Origin: Eucalyptus grandis
Taxonomy: Eukaryota > Streptophyta > Magnoliopsida > Myrtales > Myrtaceae
Reading direction: 5' to 3'
Assembly (NCBI RefSeq): GCF_016545825.1
Contig: NC_052614.1
Span: 18,556,559 to 18,620,558, forward strand
DNA length: 64,000 nt
Shown one piece after another: positions 34,156-46,623 of this stretch; position 1 is the first letter of the stretch; the number at the start of each line of letters is the position of its first letter. The notes below the pieces were generated by a model. It was not told the origin of the DNA and did not search any database. It worked only from the letters and a program-made list of their open reading frames with translations. The position numbers and the translations under genes are program-made.

Positions 34156-34841
34156 AGTTTGCCAGCAAGAGTGGAAGCCTGTCAACCCGCACTTGCCTGA
34201 AGTAGGGGTATACTTTGAGAACTCGTACGAATGGGCATAATGAACTTAGAGAAGAGCATCCGATGGGGTACCTACATCATAGACAACCAATAATCCGTTT
34301 ATGTTTACGCATGGAGGCAATAGTTCAGCCGCTTCCGCCTTATTTTGCCCCTAAATTAGCTGTTTGTACATGCCACACTTTAAGAAAGGAAATGAAAAGG
34401 AAATGCCACACACGTCTGAGCACCGACTCTCCTGCGATTCAACGGATGGGTCTGTCAGCTTTTCCACGATAGTTACATAGATTGCACTGTGCATGCAACT
34501 TTCTGCGTGTTTGACAAGATTTTTCTGGACGAGGTGGGCGTGTTGCTAAGCCTACAAAGGATTGAAAATTTAACGGGCTGAGGAAGAGAGACCAAAAATT
34601 TCCATGTGGATGGGGCTATGAGCAGCATTGGCAAGTGCATTTACCGAGATCGTGAGCCACTTTAGCCACGTTGGCCTCTACTTGCCGAAAAATCTTTCTG
34701 AGATGTTTCTAAAAGATATATAGATCAGTTCCTTCTCAAAACTCCTGTGACTGTTGACTATCTAACGCTTCCGCTCTGTTAAAGCACAGAAACATGCTTT
34801 AGACACAGGCTTGGCTCTCTCTCTCTGCCTCTCTCTATAGT
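34156..34841. other. Downstream flank of oxygenase copy 2
   Basis: No gene. It matches 20794-21560 after copy 1, without the 29-bp triplication. Confidence 0.6.
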
Positions 34842-36510
34842 GTTGAAAGTAAGTGTGAACGTGTAAACGTAAATAATGGCCATAGACATGGTTGAGGGAT
34901 GCCATTTGATAGTTATTCTTTACATTGTTTTCCTTTTATTTTTTTTTATTTTTGTATTTTTTTTTTTCTAATTGATACAACCATTTGGTAGGTTTTGGTA
35001 TTGAACACTAAGAATAGGTCGAACTTGGTGAACCGTCTATTGATGCATTCAAAAGACTTTGTTCATTATGGAGAAGTTCATCTTTTTAGCGTTTGTTGAT
35101 GTTCTGTTGGCTTCCCTATTGATATTTCGCCCAATCTAGGCGAGGGCAAAGGAATGGGCTTTATAATTTTACAATTTAAAGTCACCATGACATGCACAAA
35201 GTCCGTATAATTTTCTTCATCAAACAACAACTTCATAGAATTGTTATTGGTGACATATTTCATTTAAATTGATAGATGAAAGGATGACAAAAATCATATT
35301 AAATATATTACAAATCTAATTAAACCAACTGAAAGTTGCGGGAAGATATTTCACATTAATAAAAAGTAATTTAATTGAATTGATTGAAAGTTCAAATATG
35401 ACATGAAGCATAGATAAAATTTGACAAATTACTTGTAACATCATCCCTTCCAGCAGTAGGAACTTTCAAACAGTCAACTTCCCACGAGACACTTAATGTT
35501 GCCCATGCAGGAAGGTCACAATAGTTATCACAAAACATTTTCACATTCGTGCCTTGGAGCATTGGTTCAAAGGTCCATTTGTACACTAAAAGAGTTCAAA
35601 GTAAGTAACGTAAAGAACGGGCCATGGACGTGATTGAGGGACATCATTTGATAGTTACATTGGTTTTTTTTTTTTTTTTTTTTTTTTTGCCTGATTGAGA
35701 CAACCATTTGGTAGGTTTTGGTATTGAACACTAAGAATATGTCCAAAATTAGTGAGCTGTCTATTGATGCAATCAATAGAGACCCTGTTTATTATGGAGA
35801 AGTTCATCTTTTTATCATTTGTTGATGTTCTATTGGCTTCCCTATTGATGTTTTGCCAAATCTAGGCGAGGGCGAAGGAACGAGTATTATAATTTTACAA
35901 TTTAAAGTCACCATGACACGCATAAAGTCCGCCTAACTTTCTCCATCAAACATCAGCTTCATAAAATTGTTATCCATGACATATTTCATTTATATTAATA
36001 GATGAAAGGATGAAAAAAAGCATATTAAATATATTACAGACTTAATTAGACCAATTGAAAGTTGCAGGAAGATATTCACATTTATCAAAAGTGATTTAAT
36101 TGAATCGATTGAAAGTTCAAATATGACATGAAGCATGGATAAAATTTGACAAACTACTAGTAACGTAATCTCTTCCAACAGTAGGAACTTTCAATTAGTC
36201 AACTTCCAATGAGACACTTGATATTGCCCCTGCAGGAAGGTCACAACAGTTATCACAAAACATTTTCACATTCATGCCTTAGAGCATTGGTCTAAATGTC
36301 CTTTTGTACCCTCATAGAGTTGAAAGTAAGTGTGAATGTGTAAACGTAAAGAACATGTTGTAGACGTGATTGTGGGATATCATTTGATAGTGAGTCTTTT
36401 TTTACATCGTTTTTTTTCCCTAATTAAGACAATCATTTGGTAGGTTTTGGTATTGAACACTAAGAACAGGTCGAAATTAGGGAACCATCTATTGATACAA
36501 TATTGATGTT
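34842..36510 (+). repeat. Tandem repeat of about 725-750 bp (two full units and one partial)
   Basis: Units begin at 'gttgaaagtaagtg' 34842, 35594 ('gttcaaagtaag') and 36319. Each contains 'catttgatagtta', a T-run, 'ttggtaggttttggtattga' and 'gatgttctgttggctt'. The third unit is cut by an internal deletion and runs straight into the receptor-kinase pseudogene. 'ctgttggctttcctattgat' is then the likely signal-peptide coding start, so the unit may be its promoter and 5' end, copied three times. Confidence 0.75.
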
Positions 36511-36513
36511 CTG

Positions 36514-39500
36514 TTGGCTTTCCTATTGATATTTCAGCCCATCATCTGTTCCAGCAACTTTACAGATCAATATTCTCTCCTCCCCTTCAAATCGATGATG
36601 GAAGTCAACCCGACGAACACCATCAAAGGCGGCAATTGGATGGTGGAAGCAAGTTTTTGTGAATGGATTGGCGTTGTTGTAGCAACCGGGCAGAGTCATA
36701 GCTTTAGACCTCTCGCACATGGGTCTCCAGGAAAGACTCTCTCCCCACCTTGAGAATCTTTCTCTCTTGGCTTCTCTTGATCTCTGCAGCAACAGTTTTT
36801 ATGGCATGATTCTGATAGAAATTGGTCATTTATGCTGCCTGAAAGAACTTATGTTCGAATTGAACCAGTTAGAAGGAAACATTCCTCCTATCTTAACCTA
36901 ATGCTAGAACCTCGAAGTCATGTCACTCGCGACAAACAGGCTAACAGGTGGCATACCAAGAGAATTCGGTGCCTTCCTAAGTTGCAACAACGAGTCTTAG
37001 CTCAAACGACTTACGAGGTCAAATTCCAAGCTCCTAGGCAACATATCCACATTGCAAGTCATTATATTGGTCAATGCCACTCTCACAGGTTCGACTCCTT
37101 TAGCACTTTTCAATAGATCGCTCATGTGGGTGAATTTGATGGATAATTATCTCTCTGGAAGTCTTCCCTTCGATCTTTGCTACCGTTGGTCTAACATTCA
37201 AATGCTTGCCCTGAATAAAAATCAATTCAGTGGCCTGCCACCAGAGACGCTAACCCAATGCAAAGAGCTTATCATATTGGGGTTGTCATACAATCGTTTT
37301 CAGGGAAGCATTCCTCGAGATATAGGCAGCTTGCAAAAGTTGCAAAATCTCTATATCTCTGCTAACAACTTGACTGGCATGATTCCTCGAATCATCAGTA
37401 ACATGTCGAGCTTGCACACGCTGGGCATCGCAGCTAACCACATTGAAGGGGAGATTCCGAGTGAGATTGGCAATTTGTTTAATCTGCCACTAATGGGCCT
37501 TGCGGATAATTTGCTAACCGGTGGAGTGCCTCAAGAGATTTTTAATATTTCGTGCTTTATTTGATGGAAAATTCCCTCTATGGAAGCCTTCCCTCAGGTA
37601 GAGTTCTAAGCCTTCCGAATTTGGAAGAACTATATCTAGCATGCAATGACTATGAAGGCAACATGCCGTAGTATTTCTTGAATTTTTTGAACCTAATCAT
37701 TTTCGAGGTCGGGGACAATCAACTTAGCGGACCCATACATACGGGTTTGGGCAACTTGAAGAGCCTTGAATTCTTTAATATTGTGTTAAGTTAGCTAATA
37801 GGAGAGATATGATTCGGAGCTTGGTTTTCTCTCCGCTTTATCTAATTGTCCGTCGCGACAAGTCTTGTCGTTAGGAGGCAACCCGCTTCGTGGCTCCATA
37901 CCAGAATCTATCAAAACTTCTCTAGTTCCCTACAAATTCTAATTGCTCCCAATTGTCAAATAAGAGGTCGTGTTCCCGAGGAAATGGTTTCTTGGAGAGA
38001 CTGACTTTGCTAGATTTGGGCAATAATGCTCCAGACAGCAACATCCCATCATCGATCGGAGGACTAGAAAGGTTGCAAAGGCTGTATCTTGATAACGACC
38101 ATCTCGAAGGACCGATCTCCGATGAGATAAGCAACTTGATAGGTTTAGGAGAAAAGGTGCTGGACAAAATAGGATATTGGGATCAATCCCGAATTGCATT
38201 CAAAACTTTAGCAGCCTTCATATGTTTTCTCATAAGCTTGAATAACATGACATCGGTTATACCATTTAGTTTTTGGGGCCTTCAAGAATTCATCTTCCTC
38301 AATCTATTTCAATGGAGGACTACCACTTGAAATAGGGAAGATGAGAGACATAGAGAGCATCGATGTTTCTTGGAACCGACTTACTAGTGCCATACCGAGT
38401 TCCACCCAAGAGTTTGAGAGCCTTGCTTCTCTCAACTTGTTGAGGAACTCGTTTCAAGGATCCATGCCACAATCAATTGGCCATCTCAAAGGGTTGGAGT
38501 TCATTGATCTCTCCTACAGTGAGTTATCAAACACAATACTTGAGTCCTTGGAAGGACTTGCATATCTACAAATTTTGAACTTGTCCATTAATAAGCTATC
38601 AGGAGAGATTCCTAATTGTGGGCCCTTTGGAAATTTCCTGGCTCTCTCTTTCATTGGGAATGAAGCACTTTCTGGAAATGCGATTTTTCAAATCCCACGA
38701 TGCAAAGAAAATGGAATGAAATCATCAAGGGACAAGCGGCTACAAATACTATACATTGTTGTGCCAATTTTATCAGCTATACTTTTAGTCCTCGTCATTT
38801 GCTTGCTTAGAAAGAGTGAGAGTACTAGTAAAAAAGCTTCAATTTCGATGGAGAACTTGCCTATAATTGACCACCCGATGATATCATATCGGGAGCTTTG
38901 CTTGGCTACTAACAACTTCCGCGAAAGTAATTTGCTCAAAGCAGGAAGCTTCACCTCTGTATATAAAGGTAGGATAGACATCTCGGTCAAAGTATTAAAT
39001 CTCCATATTGAAGGTGCTCTGAAATGTTTTGATGCAGAATGCGACACTTTTCGTATGATCCGGCACTGCAATCTCATCAAGGTGACTAGCACCTGCACGA
39101 ATGCAAATCTGAGAGCTTTGGCACTGCAATACGTGCCTTGTGGGAGCTTAGAGAAGTGGCTGTACTCTAACAATTACAACTTGGATCTCCATCAGCGAGT
39201 GAAGATAATGGTTGACGCCGCAATGGCGATCGAGTATCTCCACCATGACCAATCGGAACCCATTGTGCACTGCGATTTGAAGCCTAGCAATATGCTTCTA
39301 AATGAGGGCCTAGTCGCACAAGTCTATGACTTTGGAATTGCCAAGATTTTGGTTGAGAACAAGCTTGAAACACAAACCCAAACTCTCGACATGATTGGTT
39401 ACATTGCTCCAGGTACATTTGCCGAATATTAGTTAATTCAAGCCTTTGATTGCCAATATAATGGTATAATGTAATAGAGATATATTAGCACTTGTATGCC

Positions 39501-39924
39501 TCTTGATCTTATTACTTATGTCCTAAAAAGAAATAGATCAATTGATGATGTTCTTATGTCACAAACTATGACGCTTTCAGAGTATGGTTCAGAAGGAAAA
39601 GTCTCTTACAAAGGAAATTTATACGGTTTCAACATATTGTTGTTGGAAGTGATTCTTGGGAAGAAGCCAACCGGTGAAATGTTCAATGCGGATCTTAGTT
39701 TGAGGCAATGGGTAGGTGCAACAATTCCAGAGAGAGTGCTCGACATTATGGATAGCAAAATCCTTTGCACAAAATATGAAGATCCGACGCTTTCGAAATT
39801 CAATAGCATAGTCTTCTTGATACTAAAGTTATGGCTAGAATGTTCAAAGGACTTGCTTGAGGAAATAATGGACATGAAAATTGTCGTGGTTAAGCTCAAC
39901 AAGATCGAGTTATCACTTCCTTAA
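36514..39924 (+). pseudogene. LRR receptor-like kinase (Xa21/FLS2-type, subfamily XII), broken
   Basis: This would be a plasma-membrane immune-type receptor. Order: hydrophobic leader; LRRNT_2 (FTDQYSLLPFKSM and FCEWIGV, 36560-36690); leucine-rich repeats (LSPHLENLSLLASLDLCSNS at 36730; 37052-37564; 37950-38640); transmembrane helix (ILYIVVPILSAILLVLVICL, about 38740-38800); kinase lobe to 39412; intron 39413-39580; kinase end 39581-39924. Kinase motifs are IVHCDLKPSN (Cys for Arg, a non-RD kinase), DFGIAK and GYIAPEYGSEG across the intron. The glycine loop is eroded (KAGSFTSVYKG). Breaks include a frameshift near 36700, stops near 36900 and 37564, and several shifts at 37564-38340. From 38341 to the end the spliced frame is open. 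Some extracellular repeats seem to be missing. Confidence 0.85.
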
Positions 39925-40532
39925 CAAGAAAACAAGGCCGAGAGCAGCTCAGAGTATTTGAACATAGCATTTTCATATTTTGTACTTAGTAATTTCATTT
40001 CTATTGCATTGTGTGTACGACTATACAAGATGGTTCCTAATCTTCTTAATCTTCTTTTAAGCTTTCTGAATTAGAGGAAAACAATTCAAACCCTGACTAG
40101 ATTTGCAATCGAGAGTCTAACTCTTGTCCAACTTCAGAAGGTGTAGCAGCTGCCATGTTCTCTAAGTAAAAACTTTGTTTGAGAGTTGGTAAATTTGCGA
40201 GTGACGAACTTTATTTCCTTGAAGCTCTACATCTTCTCGCGTGACGACGGGTAGAGCCCATGAGCCTTGCGTGTCAAGCTAGGCAGGGCGAGACTTAAGA
40301 TCCATTTATGGATATTCTTAATTGTCCCTATTTTAATTTGCGCCAAAAGTATTTACCCATGATTGAATATTCTTATATATGTATGTAAATAGATATAGAT
40401 ATAGGATATACACGATCGATATCCTAAAAGCATATGTTCTGTCTCAAAATGTCCCACGCAAACAAATGGAAAAAGGCTTTTTTAACTACTTCCTATATTT
40501 AACTATTGGAGCAAATACCAATGGTTACCCTT
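39925..40532. other. Spacer after the receptor-kinase pseudogene
   Basis: Nothing recognised. Confidence 0.4.
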
Positions 40533-41167
40533 TTTGTATTGACTCATTTTACCGTTGCTTGGTACATTACATAAAGCGTCAGTTAAAGTGTAGGCATTCG
40601 TGCATTTTTTGTACTTGGATGAGCATGCATGTAATTCATATGATTGATGGAATGTGATTAATATGCTTCATGGAGTCATATCGGTCAAACGTGTTTTCAT
40701 TTGAGATAAGGCATTGCTAGTTTGGAAGAGCAACAGAAAATGGAACAGCTTTTCTAGAATCTGTATTTTTCTTAGCCATTCAAAAATTAAATATCACAAG
40801 AATAAATTAAAAAGAATAAACATGCATGTAAATATAAATATTTGTAAGGTTTTTCAAATTTTAAGGGCTGTTTATTTTGTTGATAATAAATGAATTATTT
40901 AAAAATGATTATTTATATCGAATAGAATAATTACTCAGCAAAAATGCTTTAAAATTTGTAGAAAGCATTAGGATGGGGGACGAGGACGTCACCGATGGCC
41001 GCACCGAATATCTGTGCCGATTCTTTAAACGTCCCACGCCGTCGTTTTTCCTCTTCTTTTTCTCAGCCCCGTGTCTTCCATCACCCGCAACTCAAATTCC
41101 CGTCTGGCCTCGATCCCGTCGGTCGTCATCATCACCGTGAAATCAGTCAGGCGAACGGACGGCGACC
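40533..41167 (+). promoter_or_regulatory. Upstream region of oxygenase copy 3
   Basis: It matches 22256-22843 upstream of copy 2. No clear TATA box. Confidence 0.5.
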
Positions 41168-44100
41168 ACGGATGACGCGAACGCCGTCGACGTTGCCGGA
41201 GTTCCTGCTTCCACTCTCAACCTCATCGACCTCTCGAGCTCCGATATCCGACGGTCGGCGTCCCTACTCAAACAAGTCTTCGATTCTCCCGCCTTTTTCC
41301 ACTATGTTTAGTTCGATTTCTGGTACATGAAACCGAGGAAACCGAGATTTTTCGAGTCGAGGGGGACGCTGACGGATGAATCAATCCGTTGGCCTCAGGC
41401 GTGCTTGGATTCCGGCTTTCCCTACGTGATCAACTCATGGAGTCAGCCAGGACTTGATGGAGGAGGTCTTCGTCCAGGGCAGGCGGTTCTTCGGTCTGCC
41501 TTTGAGCGAGAAGATGAAGCTGCCGAGGAACGAGAAGCACTGAGGCTACACTCCTCTGTTCGATCAAGTCCTTGACCCCGCAAATCAGATAAACGGTTTG
41601 TGTCTGATCATCCTGCTGAAGATTTTACTGCTTAAAGTGGACATAGATGAATAGCTGGTGATTTTGATGTCTGTATTCAGGTGGTGGTTGAGTCGCATTT
41701 CCTAGAAAAGGAAGATCAATTTGTTATTGTTCCTGTTTTCGGTTGCATTCTTGGAGAGAACTGCCACTGAATTGGGAGTTTGAATTGCTAACACACGACC
41801 ATGAACTCAAGTCAGAGATTTGGCTGAAACTTGTTATTACCTATCTGCTTATCATCTTCTGAAGATTGTTCGAGCAGTAATGAATTTTTTGACGTTTTGT
41901 AGGAGATTATAAGGAGGAATACTACATACAAGTGGAAGTACCAGAGGACGATCCTCGTGTGTAGAAGGCTCATTTTGGACCGAACCCCTGGCCTTCTGAG
42001 GGTAAACTGCTGTTTAATGTAATTTCTGTCCAACTTAAATCAGTTGTTGATCGTGGATGTTTATTTTGGTTTCATTGTAGTATTTTGACTAGATATATTG
42101 CCAAGATGGAGGCAGGTGATGGAAAAATTTCGTTGTCAAGCATCGTGAGCGATGATATAGAGCCATAGGCATTAATTTTTCTTGCTAGTTCCCGGATGTA
42201 AATTTTATTCCATCCAAGTAAAAGATAATACAGAGATCTTCTGTTTCTCTGATGGGGTATTTTGGGCATTTTCAGTACCCGATAGTCACCATCGTCCCCT
42301 TCTATATGCATCAGACATTGCCAAATTCCTGCATTTTTTAAGGTGGCCCAATGGGAGTTAAATTGCCTCTGCCTTTTGAACTGAATATGCTCTCTTGGGC
42401 TCTTACCTACGTTGGCCAAAGTGAAACTCTTCTGGTTATTTGTAGGGGCTGATTAAACAATTTTCTGGGGTATTGTTCCAAAGCTGCTATGCTACAATAT
42501 GAACCAGTTATTTTTAGCTGTCAAGATTTACCATTAATCACACTGACCAAGAGCCTCAACGCAAGTGTCTAATTGCTTACAGTGGGATGGCTGATATTAC
42601 AGTCAATAGGGTCTCCAACTCTAAATCATTTGACTTTTAGATCCAAGACTAACGCCTAGATGATCTATGTGGCAAGATTAAGTGTAATTTGTTGCTATAA
42701 ACAAAGCGATGGTAGTCAATTTGGTAATTTACTTATTTGTAAATGTGCACACTCAGAAATGTCGCAAAAGTAGTTGCAAGGATCAATGCTCTAGCACTTG
42801 ATCTGGAGGCTGAATTTTTTGACAAGCCAGAAATACTCAGCGAGCCTATTGTGGGCTTGTGCTTGTTGCACTATGAAGATAGATTTTGCTTCAATAAATT
42901 TTATAATAAATCCTGCAAATTTTTCTTCTCATCTGGTGGAAATTCCTTTCTTTGTTTAGGTCTAGTCTTTGATCCCTTTAAAGGAATATATAGAGGTGGG
43001 GCACATTCGGACTTCGGATTTATTACCTCGTTGGCGACAGATGATGTCCTAGGTCTCCAAATATGAAATTTTCTCTTATAAAACTGTTGGTGCAGGCTTT
43101 ATGCCTAGTTATAATCCTTGAAACTTTTTGAACTTATTCAGATTTGCAAGAACAAGGATGCTAAACCTCCGACATGGGAATATGTGCAACATATGAGAGG
43201 GTAAAGCCCAACTGCATCATAATTGTGAATTTGAGATGATTATGTTGGAGATCTCATATTTAGAGTAATGCTTTTGGTGGAAGATCATCGTGTTAGGATT
43301 TATATTCTTATGGTTCATGGCTTACAAATATAACTTGCAATAACTTTGTTTTAATCTTGTACTTGTGGTTTATTGGGGAATGTGCAGTGTTTCCCCTTAC
43401 ACGCATGATTGGAAGATTGCTTCATGCCAATGTTGGGTGGATTACTACCCCAATACTTGTGACAACCTTTTGACAAAAATCCTTCCCTGTCTGACCCTGA
43501 TTGGCTACTATAGTTCTTTTTTGTACAAAGGCAGCAATATGCCAGTTTAGAGAGAAAGTAATATTTTCAGATGGGTGATAAAGATGGGTTTCCATTTATT
43601 AACTTAGAGAGGCGCCCTCATCCACATATCCTTTTCTTTCTGCAATTTGCATCTAAGTGTACATATTAACTTTGATCAGTTTAATTCTTCAGGTGCCTTG
43701 CTGATGAACCTCCCTCCCTCCCTCTAAGAGAAAACACTCTTACACACATGCATACAATGATATTCCACCATTCTTTCCTGGTTAATTTTGAGCAGGTTAA
43801 CAGTCAGAGAATTACCATGCATCATATGCATTCTACGATTACTTATGTAATTACCCTCTTTTAGTTGTTTAGATTATTGCTTAGATTTAGTTATACATAA
43901 TCCTCACAAATACAGGACAGAAAAATCTTATGGTTATCCTGAAAAGTAACATTCTTTCTGTGACTATTTTGTACAGAGCATTCATAGTGAATCTTGGTGA
44001 TATGCTAGAACGATGGAGCAATTGTATTTTCAGGTAATATGCTTTAATAACAGTCTATATAGATAGATTGGCACGAGGAAAGCTTTGAACATGAAGGTTG

Positions 44101-44689
44101 GAGATTATCTTATGGCAGGCTACTATATATTGTTAACCTGTCCCAAACTCCACCAGAGTTTCTTCTATTGCACTCTCTTGGCTCTTTCTAATATCAGTGC
44201 CCCATTAGTAGCGAAAGAGTATCTACTCTTGACATTGGTCAGGAAAAATTTCCATATTAAACACGGTTGTTGAAGATGGTATGATGTTTTGATGACCAAC
44301 ATTAATTTATACACACAGACGAATTTATGAATATCAGACAATAAAATTGCAGTTCTAGTGCTTTTGTTATCACTCAGCTCTTATTGGTCAAATTTTGGAT
44401 ACTAAACTTTGCATGTGTTCTGGGATCTCTGACCACAGAAAAGGCTTAACATGCATTGTTATCATGCACGAAAACATGTTTAAATGATATATGAAGTGAG
44501 CTTTTTGCTTGAATCTAATTGGTGTCCTGCTATTCTCTATATTTAGAAAGTGATTCTCTATTCTTTCTTTTTTTGAATTTGAGTTGCTGTTTTTTTTGCT
44601 TCCGTTTGTCAAATCTATACTTTTGCTTTGCTTTTGCAATCAAGTCCAGGCTCCATCGAGTCATAGGGAATGGTCAAGAACGGTATTCT
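41168..44689 (+). pseudogene. 2-oxoglutarate/Fe(II)-dependent oxygenase, pseudogene copy 3, 3'-truncated
   Basis: Nine exons by homology: 41168-41275, 41399-41595, 41903-42001, 42093-42144, 42757-42878, 42960-43060, 43142-43200, 43977-44033, 44644-44689. The last two exons are gone, replaced by the tandem repeat at 44721. Defects are a start codon ACG instead of ATG (41168), one extra base in CAACTCATGG (about 41441), CGA to TGA in EKHRG, CAG to TAG in the third exon, donors changed to AT after 42878 and after 43060, and an acceptor AA instead of AG before 44644. The HSDFG iron-binding motif and QERYS are still readable. Exon 1 keeps the CT that copy 2 lost, so it gives the ancestral N-terminal frame (STLNLIDLSSSDIRRS). 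Clearly non-functional. Confidence 0.85.
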
Positions 44690-44720
44690 GTAAGGCCTTC
44701 TCTCTCTCTCTCTCTCTCTA

Positions 44721-45375
44721 AATTCTGGCACTCTTAACTCTGGTCCATGTTGACAATTCAAAAGTTTTTAGCACGCATCGACTTTGGATGCATTGTCTCT
44801 TCATCTTTCAAGCTTTTATGCTGAGGCAGCGGACTAAAGTGATTGACATAAATGGACAGGTTTCCAGCTCATTCTCTCTAAATTCTTGCACTCTTAACTC
44901 TTTCGTCGGGTGGTCCATGTTGACAATTCAAAAGTTTTTAGCACGCATCGAGTTTGGATGCATCGTCTCTTCATCTTTCAAGCTTTTATGCTGAGGCAGC
45001 GGACTAAAGTGATTGACATAAATGGACAGGTTTCCAGCTCATTCTCTCTAAATTCTGGCACTCTTTCGTCGGGTGGTCCATGTTAACAATTCAAAAGTTT
45101 TTAGCACGCATCGACTTTGGATGCATCGTCTCTTCATCTTTCAAGCTTTTATGCTGAGGCAGTGGACTAAAGTGACTGACATAAATGGACAGGTTTCCTG
45201 CCCATTCTCTCTAAATTCTAGCACTCTTAACTCTTTCGTCGGGTGGTCCATGTTGACAATTCAAAAGTTTTTAGCACCCACCGACTTTGGATGCACTGTC
45301 TCTTCATCTTTCAAGCTTTTATGCCGAGGCAGCGGACTAAAGTGATTGACATAAATGGATAGGTTTCCAGCATTG
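44721..45375 (+). repeat. Four tandem units of about 160-170 bp
   Basis: Units start at 'aattctggca' 44721, 44881, 45051 and 45214. Each contains 'gttgacaattcaaaagtttt', 'catctttcaagcttttatgc' and 'gattgacataaatggacagg'. Units 2-4 contain 'ttcgtcgggtggtccatgtt'; unit 1 lacks the TCGTCGGG part. The last unit runs into unique DNA near 45375. Frames such as MLTIQKFLARIDFGCIVSSS repeat with the units, but no known domain is seen. Confidence 0.85.
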
Positions 45376-45736
45376 ATTGAGAGCAATGTTTTCGTCCGTA
45401 TGTTCAGTGGCTTCTCGAGGGTTTATGTCATTCGTCCAGTGATGAGGGGATATGCTATGTTCGACGTTCGTGTACCGTCTCCATTCATTTAGTCATTGGA
45501 TTTGTGCCATGTGACGTCCCTCTCTCTTTCTCTCTCTGCCCATACCCACGGCAAGGAGAGCACCCGATGAACGCCACTGCAGCGGCTGCCGGCGGCAACC
45601 ACGTTTCTGTCTCTGACACATGTCCCTAGATCTGGGTTTTCTTGTGCTCAGTCCGAGATTGTTAGGGTCTCGGCTCAATTATGGATCAAGGACTCGAATC
45701 AACCTCGAGCCATCAATAATTAACAGCTGTCTCCAC
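45376..45736. other. Spacer between the tandem repeat and phytocyanin F
   Basis: No gene seen. A GC-richer patch at 45530-45620 has no recognised signature. Confidence 0.4.
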
Positions 45737-45771
<35 letters not shown>

Positions 45772-45787
45772 CCTCCCTCCCTCCCTC
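45737..45787 (+). repeat. CT/CCCT microsatellite in the phytocyanin F promoter
   Basis: A CT run grading into CCCT units, directly before the TATA box, equivalent to 15450-15487 in D. Confidence 0.8.
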
Positions 45788-45788
45788 C

Positions 45789-45796
45789 TATAAAAA
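45789..45796 (+). promoter_or_regulatory. TATA box of phytocyanin F
   Basis: TATAAAAA, 104 bases after transcription-like pyrimidine DNA begins and about 110 before the start codon, as in D. Confidence 0.6.
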
Positions 45797-45899
45797 CTTA
45801 ATCACTATAAGGATCCGCACGCATTGCGATCGGAAGAAGCAGAAGGCAGGCTCGACTAAAAGGAGAGCTGAGTAGCAGAGGGGCGACCTGAAGGAGCAC

Positions 45900-46623
45900 A
45901 TGAAGATGGTAACTCGCGCGAATTTGACAACGTGGTTGATCACGATGATCGCCATGGGATTCATAGAGGTCGACACAGTGGCGGCGGCGACATACATGGT
46001 CGGAGACGGATTGGGGTGGACCGTCCCCTCAACGTATCCTATTACCAGTCTCAGGCTGCCTCCAAGACTTTCATGGTTGGCGACAAGCTATGTATAAACC
46101 CCTCGTTTTACCTTGTTCTTTTTCCTTTGTTTTTTTCCTACTCCTCTTAATTCTATTTCATTGTTAATTTGTCGGGCAGTTATTGAAACGATTTGCATGT
46201 ATATGTGAGAATGAATGGAGTTCCAATCATGACTTATTGTGTAATTTCTACAGTGGTATCGATTTTGTGCGTCGCATCGTTAATGTAATGAGCATATTGA
46301 TTTCAGCTTTCAATTGGACGGGGACGCACAACGTGGCCGAAGTATCAAAGGCCGAGTACGACAACTGCACCCAGGTCGTATCGGTTCTGGGCAGTCCGGT
46401 GGAAATCCAGCTTTTGAAGGGCGGGTCTAACTATTACATTTGCACCGTCGATTCACACTGCAACCTCGGCCAGAAGCTGTCCATCACCGTTGGATCGTCA
46501 ACAGCTGCTCCGACCTCACCGAGCAATTCCGCTTCGTCGACGGCTTTTGACTCCAGTGTCTTGGTCCCTGCATTCATTACCATCGCCTGTCTCAATTTAC
46601 TGTGTCATAACACTCGTCATTGA
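45900..46623 (+). pseudogene. Phytocyanin F, frameshifted in exon 1
   Basis: Sister of D. Exon 1 is 45900-46091 and exon 2 is 46307-46623. Exon 1 lacks one C near 46030 (CCCCTCAACG against CCCCTCCAACG in D), so translation leaves frame after TVPS. The original frame resumes as NVSYYQSQAASKTFMVGDKL, in which a Trp of D is Gln. Exon 2 is fully open: NWTGTHNVAEV with the first His, the disulfide Cys in YDNC, ICTVDSHCNLGQK with Cys, His and Gln, a short Ser/Ala/Pro tail and a hydrophobic GPI-type end (VLVPAFITIACLNLLC). Without the single-base loss this would be a normal copper-binding stellacyanin-type protein. An assembly error at this base should be considered. Confidence 0.82.

Noticed and set aside
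45049..45345. Protein-coding gene in the fourfold repeat
   Set aside because: The frame simply repeats with the units and no known domain or splice pattern is seen.
44721..45375. CRISPR-like array
   Set aside because: The units are adjacent with no unique spacers, and the DNA is from a plant. It is a plain tandem repeat.
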